From contig OW203990.1 of NCBI GenBank assembly GCA_934047225.1, positions 21,245,045 through 21,309,044 on the forward strand: a stretch of 64,000 nt of DNA, in the 5' to 3' direction. Positions 12,201-21,200 of the stretch are shown in pieces. Positions within the stretch are counted from its first letter, which is position 1. Each line of letters begins with the position of its first letter. The position numbers and the translations under genes are program-made. This DNA comes from Ypsolopha sequella. Taxonomy: Eukaryota > Arthropoda > Insecta > Lepidoptera > Ypsolophidae. The notes under the pieces are model-generated. The model had not been told where the DNA came from. It was given only the letters and a program-made list of their open reading frames with translations, and did not search any database.

Positions 12201-15200
12201 TATTGGACATATTTCAATTTTTTATACTAGGTACGTAATATATATTTGTAGCTATTTTATCCAAATTTGTTTTGAGAAGAAAGAAAAAATAACAAATTAC
12301 TACACTTAAATATTTCTAACATCATATTTTACTTAAAATTATAATATTCATAACATTTTGAAACCCTTACCCTCTTTTTGGAATCGACTGGGTGTTTAAA
12401 ATTCTCTGCTCGTTTAAATTAAATATCATCAATGACGACTCCATGACTTTGCTTTGTTCTGTTGCTCTCGAACCGCTTGCACTGTCATTGAACGTCTGTG
12501 CTGATGGGTTTATTTAATCTATCTTATTTTCATGGTTATGTAAACATCTTTTAGCCCTGAAAAATATCACATAATATATAAGTAAAGCGTTTTACAGATA
12601 CTACACTAGATTCCAGAAAAGTCCGTCCTTGCAAGTTGACATGTAACAAATAAAAATCATATGTAGGTACTTACATGATTTTTGCGACCATGTCGTGACC
12701 TCTAGCTTGCATGTACTTCTTATATTTTTTTTACGTATGATTGTTCTGTTTTTATTTATTCCCCATTTTGGGGTATTGTTTTACGATTACGATTTATATC
12801 AGTAAACAACAATCAGTTTTAACCCTAAAACGAATCTTAACGAGATAAAAACTATAATGCAATAATGAATATTAACTTAGCAATAGATTATGATTGATAA
12901 CAAACTTAAAATTTGTGGAAACGGGGAAAAACAAAGAGGATCAAACGCAGCACAGGTCCTTCTCACGGTAGAGCTCAGCGAGCACTGAAGAAAGTGAACG
13001 AGTGTGACAGCGCTATAGCCCGAACGTACAGAGCAGCAGTAGCACACGCGATAACAATAGTGCGCGCAAATCTCGACCTTACCGTCACTTGACGCGCAAT
13101 TCATGTAAAAAATCGTAAAAAAATAACTAGAGTACCCAACTGAAAAATGATAACAGATAATTTAAAATAAAACGTTTCACATTCAGAGAAAAATCGTGGT
13201 TAGGATACGTTGAACCATTGAGGAGTAAAATTAAAAAAAGGGAAATATAAGACGTTACTTTGGAATTATTTTCTATCGAGAAAATTTTATCCAATTGCGT
13301 TTTCCATAACACATAATTTGAAGAATATGCCCAAGATTCATATAGTCTGAAACCAGATCTTTATATATTGTAGTTGTGTCATAAAATGAAATGAAAAACC
13401 CACTCCGATGTCGGTATATCCCCTTAATGTTCATAATTATTTTGCATGAGACATTATATTAGATTATAGACACTTATATTAACAAATAAGGTACCAGCCT
13501 ATTTTTTTTATCTGTATCGATTACGCCACATTACTAAACGTAATAGTAACCTGCCAACACTGACTGTCAGTGTCACTGTCACCGAACTTTCCAAGAAAAT
13601 ATAATTGATATTTCAAAACTATTTTTCAGAAGTTATAGTTAACTTTTAACAATGCATTGTCCCTTTTGTAAAAAGTGGATTGAACGGCAGAACAACAGAA
13701 GTACCTGTCCTAGTTGCACAAAACAATTATAAAGATGTGACGAATGTTTCACAATAACCGCTGATACCTTCAAGTTTTGTATAAAGTGCGGTCACAATTT
13801 GAGCCGAATAATACAAATTAATAGGGCTAAGGAACAAAAAAATCGAGTGAAACAACAACTGTTATTAAAACCGAAGTTCGTCTCAACAATGCCATCATCA
13901 TCATCTGTGTCATCATCTGAAGAAATAACATTTTCAGAACTTAATTTAACTGCCGATGAACTAAAGGATTTGGATGAGATTTAAGAAAGTCATGAACACA
14001 ACATCGGCAATATTCGCCACGCCGTCAAGTCCTGGCGAGGCAAGTCAAGACATCTTTAGCAAGTCTGGTTCGCATTTGCTGTTAGATTAAGGCTGCGTAT
14101 AAACCTGGACAAATTAGTGATTTTGCCCCCGCATCCCCGCACCTCAACTGTTTGCGTGACCGGCCGTCACCGGCCGCGAGCGCTATTTCTTAGCTCCCAC
14201 GAGCGAGCGGTGTGGATCCGCGGTCATTAACCCGTGCACGTGCTAGTTTTCAATAATAAGTATAATGCATCTACGATGTATAAAATTCAACCCAGTTGAC
14301 AAAACGGTTTGTTCGCAATGGCATTTTTTTGCGTAATTGTGTTTGCATCTAATTTTTATATTTCAAAATTTTATTTTTCGAAAGTCATACTTGCAAAGAT
14401 AATGATGACGATGATGATACAACGATACGTCGATACAACGATACGTCGATACGCCGATACGTCGATACGCCGATACGAGGATACGTCGATACGCCGATAC
14501 GTCGATACGACGATACGTCGATACGAGGATACGACGATACGTCGATACGTTGATACGGCGATACGTCGATACGTCGATACGTTGATACGTCGATACGATG
14601 ATACGACGATACGTTGATACGTTGATACGTCGATACGATGATACGTCGATACGACGATACGACCATACGGCAATACGTCGATACGACGATACGTCGATAT
14701 GTCGATACGTCGAAACGCCGATACGACGATACGTCGATACGAGGATACGACGATACGGCAATACGTCGATACGACGATACGTCGATACGAGGATACGTCG
14801 ATACGCCGATACGTCGATACGAGGAAACGACCATACGACGATACAACGATATGTCGATACGAGGATACGACGATACGTCGATACGACGATACGTCGATAC
14901 GTTGATACGTCGATATGTCGATACGACGATACGTCGATACGCCGATACGTCGATACGACGATACGTCGATACGACGATACGTCGATACGAGGAAACGACC
15001 ATACAACGATACGTCGATACGAGGATACGACGATACGTCGATACGACGATACGTCGATACGACGATACGTTGATACGACGATACGTCGATACGACGATAC
15101 GTCGATACGACGATACGTCGATACGACGATACGTCGATACGACGATACGTCAATACGACGATATGTCGATACGACGATACGTCGATACGACGATACGAAG

Positions 15201-18200
15201 ATACGTCGATACGACGATACATCGATACGAGGATACGACGATACGTCGATACGTTGATACGACGATACGTCGATACGTTGATACGTCGATACGATGAAAC
15301 GTCGATACGACGATACGACCATACGGCAATACGTCGATACGACGATACGTCGATACGACGATAAGTCGATACGACGATACGTCGATACGACGATACGTCG
15401 ATACGACGATACGTCGATACGACGATACGACGATACGACCACGATCACGATCACGATCACGACCACGATCACGATCGCGATCGTGATCGCGATAGCGATG
15501 GCGATGGTGATGGTGAGATAAGGTTTTGTTAGTCTCCCAGAGGGGTAGGCAGAGACTACAGATTTCCATCTGCTACGATCCAGACACAACTCTTTCGCCT
15601 CTTCCACATCCATCAACCATATTTATTGTGATATTAAATTGTAAGCTAAAAAAAATACCTCAGGCGAAAAACATTGCGATATTCATTAGTCATCGAAATT
15701 CGATGTCATTAGTCCATTGAGACAACCTTTAGTTCAACATGACCTATCTACTTATTTTGTTAAGTAATGGCGTACCTTTGCATTACTTTCATCCACTGCT
15801 TTATTTTCACTGGTAAAACATTTTTATTCCATTTTTTACATTGGTTGCATTTATTTCCCATGTTTCAAATTACGAGATTTATTTAAATTACGAAACCGGG
15901 ACGTCGAGAGCGCAAAAACGTAGCCCTCCCGTCTCAACGGAGCGATCACAACTGACCGACGGGTGAGTGACGAAACAAAGCATGGAACAAAAAGCGCGTG
16001 CGACCGAGATATCTTGTCGCCGCCTTGTCTCAGAATAAATCGACGTAAGCGCCAATTCTTAGATGTTAAATTAAATGAAAACGAAAAAGAATTATTCAAA
16101 ATCCCCATGCAATTATACGGGGTCATTTGTTTTCTTATTTTTAATACAAATTTGAAGGCAAACTGTTTTAAGAAAGGTCCTTTAACACTCGAAAAATATG
16201 AAATATAGAGGTAACTTCGTAATTTTTTTCTATCGAGCGAACTTAAAGCTTTTGCGTTTTTGCTTCTGCACGAATATCAGCCCTATAGTCTATTATCTAT
16301 ATTATTTTTATTAAACCGATTGACCAAGTTACACAATGTTTTATGCTCATTTGAAATTGTGCATCTGACATTATACCGACCCTTAATTGATATGTTGCCG
16401 ATTCAGGTGTCAATCGCGGAAATTTAAGAAAATATGGTTCCTACCGTAAAGGTTGATTTATATAGTCTTTAATAAAAAATATTTGAATTATATCAAATTG
16501 AATATTAGTTCAGACATATATGTATTAGTCAACAAATATACCCAAATGCACGACACCGTGGTGGCGTGGCCTTCCAATGTAAGTGGCCGGCAAAATTGAC
16601 ATTTTTCCCACATTGTTTGCATTGCCATCGGCATTAATAGCATCGCGAAGATGAGTGTACTCTTCAGATCGAAGCTGCTGTTGGTTTAGACGGATGTACG
16701 TCAATCGTTCACGGATTCTGTTTGAATAAAAAATCATAGCACTGACTTTTTTGTTGGTTTCAGCACCTGTAATCAATTAATCAGTCATCCCAAAAACTAA
16801 TGAATCTAATGGATCAGGTGGTGGGACTAACTGTGGCAATTTTACTTTACCACCAGCACAACATAATCCTGCAAATTCACCGCTGTATTTTAAAACTTTA
16901 CAATGTTGACAAATGATTGACATTTCCCCAATTGTTACAGATTTGTCGGCACTATAATCTATTTCTTGATCGTAGGAGAATGCTCCTCGTGCCAGGTTCA
17001 CAGGAACATTGCGTCTGCGGAATCGATCAATTTCATTTTCCCGTGCTCGCTGCTGTTGTGATCGATGTGCCCGAACTCGTTCCATTCTATGCCTATTATC
17101 CACTTCATTGTAATTCACTCTAGAATGCAAATCTGTCATACCAATACGACTGTTATCATTATCAGTCTCTCGCTGGTCATCAGTGCGATTAGCGCGTGAG
17201 GTAGCTCGTCGCACATTCGATCGACTTCGACGACCTATGTTAGGTCGTTTTCTCCTCGGCATTGTAAGCAGTATCAGAATGATAAATCAAGTTTTGAATC
17301 TTTTTTCAGGTGTTAAAAACATAATGTGTGCGGGTAATAGATAAATTGAATGCAATTCCGTGCATTTTGATACTTGACTGCTGTTAAAGTAAAATAACTG
17401 ACACAATCCAATGTGATCCTCTAAAATAATCGTTAAAATATTTTTACGGATTTTTTCGAGGGTTTTACAATTTTTATAATTGCTAAAAACTAAGAAAAAA
17501 GGAAGCAGTTTGATCACAGAAAACTGTAGTCATAATGTAAAACCGGTAAAACCTCGTACAAATTTCATAGTATCGGGGCGTTTTGACATTTGATAAAGAG
17601 TCGCTGATTTGATTTTTAGGGAAATACCCAATTTTAGATCGTATAGCGAACATTACTGTTTCAAAGTATATTTCTGAACGCACCCAACACAACAATCAAG
17701 TGTCATTATAATGTCAGTATTTTACATGTTTTAAATCTAAATACGCGATAATCAGACTATTATGGATATATGTTGTCGATTCCAAACCCTTATTTAATCT
17801 AGATCTACATGTTTTTATTCCTAAAATACCGAACCGACGCGACGGGGCGAACATCAAATGTTTGACAGGTAAGAACAGTTTGTATGGGAAAATAAAATTA
17901 TCGTTTTTAGTATTTTCCTCGCAATTTTGCCACATTTTCTCATGGCTTAAACCTTCCCTGGACTTCCACAAATATTTCAAGACTAAACTTAGCCAAATCG
18001 GTTCAGCCGTTCTCGAGTTTTAGCGAGACTAACGAACAGCAATTCATTTTTATTTATATAGAGAAGATAGAAGATAGATATATATACAGATATCTATTAA
18101 TATATACATAAATAGTTTCAAATATATAATCTAAATATTACTCATAAGAAAGAAAGTGCTCTTTTAATTTGTGTTTAAAAGAAGATACTGTCCGACTATC

Positions 18201-21200
18201 TCTCAAGATTTTAGGCAGTGTGTTCCACATTCTAGCTGCACGAACTGTAAAAGACTTAGAGTAGAAGTTGGTATGACAACGAGGCACTTCTAAGCTTCTA
18301 AGGTCACACGATCTCTGAAGCCTGTCACGAGGGGGAAGAACACTGAAACGTTCGCGAAGATATCGAGGGGCATTAGGGTTATTCAAAATGTTAAATAAGA
18401 CGCTAAGCATGTGCATATTTCTCCGAGAGCGAATTGAAAGCCATTTAAGTTTGCGCCTGTACTCTGTAACATGATCATACTTGCGTAGACCAAATATAAA
18501 ACGTATAGCAAGATTCTGAAGATGCTCAAGCTTGTTGACAAGTACTTCTGTGGCATCCATGAAGCACACATCAGCGTAATCTAATAGTGGCAGTAACAGG
18601 GTTTGTGCAAGCATGACTTTCGTTTTAAAGGGCAAGAAATTTTGGAGCTTTTTGAGTGAATGAAATGAGAAGTGCATGCGTCTGCTAATTTGATAAATGT
18701 GTGCTTGCCATGATAAATTACCATCCATGATGATGCCAAGATTTTTTACCTTGTCAGCAAAGGGGATTATTTCACCATTATATGACACGCATGGTAAAGT
18801 TTCGAGGATGATGGTATCTCTCAAACGCTTACTACCAATGATGATGACCTGAGATTTTTCGGATTGACAAGAAGACCGTAGTCTTGCGCCCACCTCAAAA
18901 TTGAAGTCAGATCATCATTAATGGCATCAATAGCTGCCGAAGCATTTTCCAAGTTTATACCATCATCACGATCATTACTAGCCCTAACTGCATCAAAATG
19001 ACGATATATTTGCAGATCATCAGCATATAAGTGATAATTGGAGACCAAAGTGCGGGTTATCTCATTGATGAAAACTGAAAAGAGAAGGGGAGAAAGTACT
19101 GATACACATAAAAAAAAAAACATAAAATTCGTTACAATTTATAAGTTACACATAAAAACTTTGTTGCCTTTACCTTAAAAGAGTTAATAGTTTCCAAAAA
19201 TAAATCTGTATCACCGAGTTGCTCGTTATACAAGGTGACTTTTTGATCATCGTCCAAATTCATACTGGTGGCTTGGTAAGTGATCATTATCATGCATCAA
19301 TAACAATTTTGGAGAAATTTGTAAAATTAAATTTTGACTCCCCATAGTGATTCACTCGGGAGTGGAACTGAATTTATATGGGAAGCCGAAATTTCATTAT
19401 ACGAATTTCACAAAAATTGTTGCTGATCCAAGATACTGATCACTTATCAAGCCTCCAGTATGAATTTGGACGATGATCAAAAAATCACCTTGTATAGTCT
19501 TGGAGAACGTGGAATGTGGTTGTTTATGGACACATACCTACATATAAACGCCTAAAAGAAAGTATATGATTTAGTTTATGCTATACAGGCTGTAATCGTT
19601 AAGAGTGACCAGGCGATTATTCCGTAAATATTACAGATATCCAAAAAAAAAATTCAACTGATATCGAAAGTACGTTACCTAATCAGTAAAATGTCATCAA
19701 TAACTTTTTGAAAATCAAACGAGAAGTATCCAAAATTTTGATATTAAACATTCCCATACATTGTATCGCACAACAAGGACGTCACTTCGAACATCTGCTT
19801 TGAATACAAAATTTTGTACTTACTAAGAAATAAATATTATTCAATGGAAAGATAGTTTTATTACTTTATTAGGTTAATAAACGGTTTCCTTTAATATAAA
19901 ATAACTAAAATAACCTTTTAAAATTAGGAAACTAAAACCTTTCTACTAATCTCATACTAAACGTAGGTATGGGAATGTTTAATGTCAAAATTTCGGATAC
20001 TTCTCGTTTGATTTTCAAAAAGTTATTGATGTCATTTTACTGATTAGGTAACGTTCTTTCGATATAAGTTTAGTTTTTTTTTTATAAATCTGTTATAGTT
20101 ACGGAATAATCGCCTGGTCACACTTAACGATTACATCCTGTATATATGTAGTTAAGATGAAGTTGCGGAAGCAGGAAACTGGCGATAGTACTCGTCCAAA
20201 CGAACAAGTTTTCGTGAAAAAAAAAAACGAGAAATTGAGAAAAAGAAATCAGTTGTTTTATACTTTATATAAAAACGGCTCACCTCAATACGTGTTATGA
20301 TCGGGAAAGCCGACCAGTTTCAGCAGATTTAGACTGCCTTCATCTGGGCGAGTAAAGACGTTTACGCGACGACGGACGTTACGCCTCAGTAACCTAGGCG
20401 TGACGTCAGCAGCCCCCAATCCCAAACTGTGATGCGCTTTATCTCTGTAATTTTTGGTTCAATTGACAAAAGAAAAAATACGTGTCCAATATTTTTTGAT
20501 AATCTAAATGTCGGACTAAATATAATAATATTTTGTTCACCCTGTCATCTCCCCTAGCGGGCAGTCTAAATCTGCTGAAACTTGTCGGCTTTCCCGATCA
20601 TAACACGTATTGAGGTGAGCAGTTTTTATATAAATCATGAATTATCCTCAAGTCTCATTTAATTCTATAGTTGTTTTATACATTTTAGTCGGGTAGCTAT
20701 GTAACTTTTCTATGGAACAGCTGATTTTTTTTTCGTGATTTGCGTGTTGATTCCATATAAAAGTTGTTTATATGGATGGGTAGGTACTAACGCCAGTTTT
20801 CAGCTTCCGCAACTTCATCTTAACACCCAGTGTCAACACTTAATATGGTTATGGCTTTCGTTACGTTATCTTTGTTTTGTATGATCTACAGGGGTTGTTT
20901 CCTGGGGCATTGGTTGTGCGGACCCAAGATACCCTGGTGAGTAAATTCATTCATGATGTATCGCCACGAAATCAGGTATCCCCGGGACATTTCCAGTGTA
21001 AATTGAACAGTCAACTAAGTGGGAGCCACATGACTGCTATTGACGGCCAGGTAGACCAAAAAGACGATGACGGGACGATCTCTGCTCATTTTTACCGGGG
21101 TGGACTGCGATATATGGTATCAGCAATAGACTTTACAGGCAATATAAATATACATGTCACAGGTAAAACCAGTTCTAACTACCTACCTAGTTAGTACTGG

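Larger units (their letters stand above)
5049..20891 (+). other. 15.8 kb protease intron filled with mobile elements
   Basis: It lies between the catalytic Ser exon and the VVSWG exon. Both borders are GT/AG and the phases match, so one host gene spans all of it. The contents are listed as separate features. Stretches at 5410-6215, 10400-11250, 11800-12870 and 13985-14300 show nothing I recognise beyond AT-rich or repeat-like sequence. Confidence 0.8.

Noticed and set aside
14421..15514. CRISPR array or telomere array
   Set aside because: There are no spacers and the unit is not TTAGG; a eukaryotic minisatellite.
14363..15616. Long ORFs (up to 417 codons) on both strands in the octamer array
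   Set aside because: They are by-products of a stop-free 8 bp repeat; every phase gives the same 8-residue peptide.
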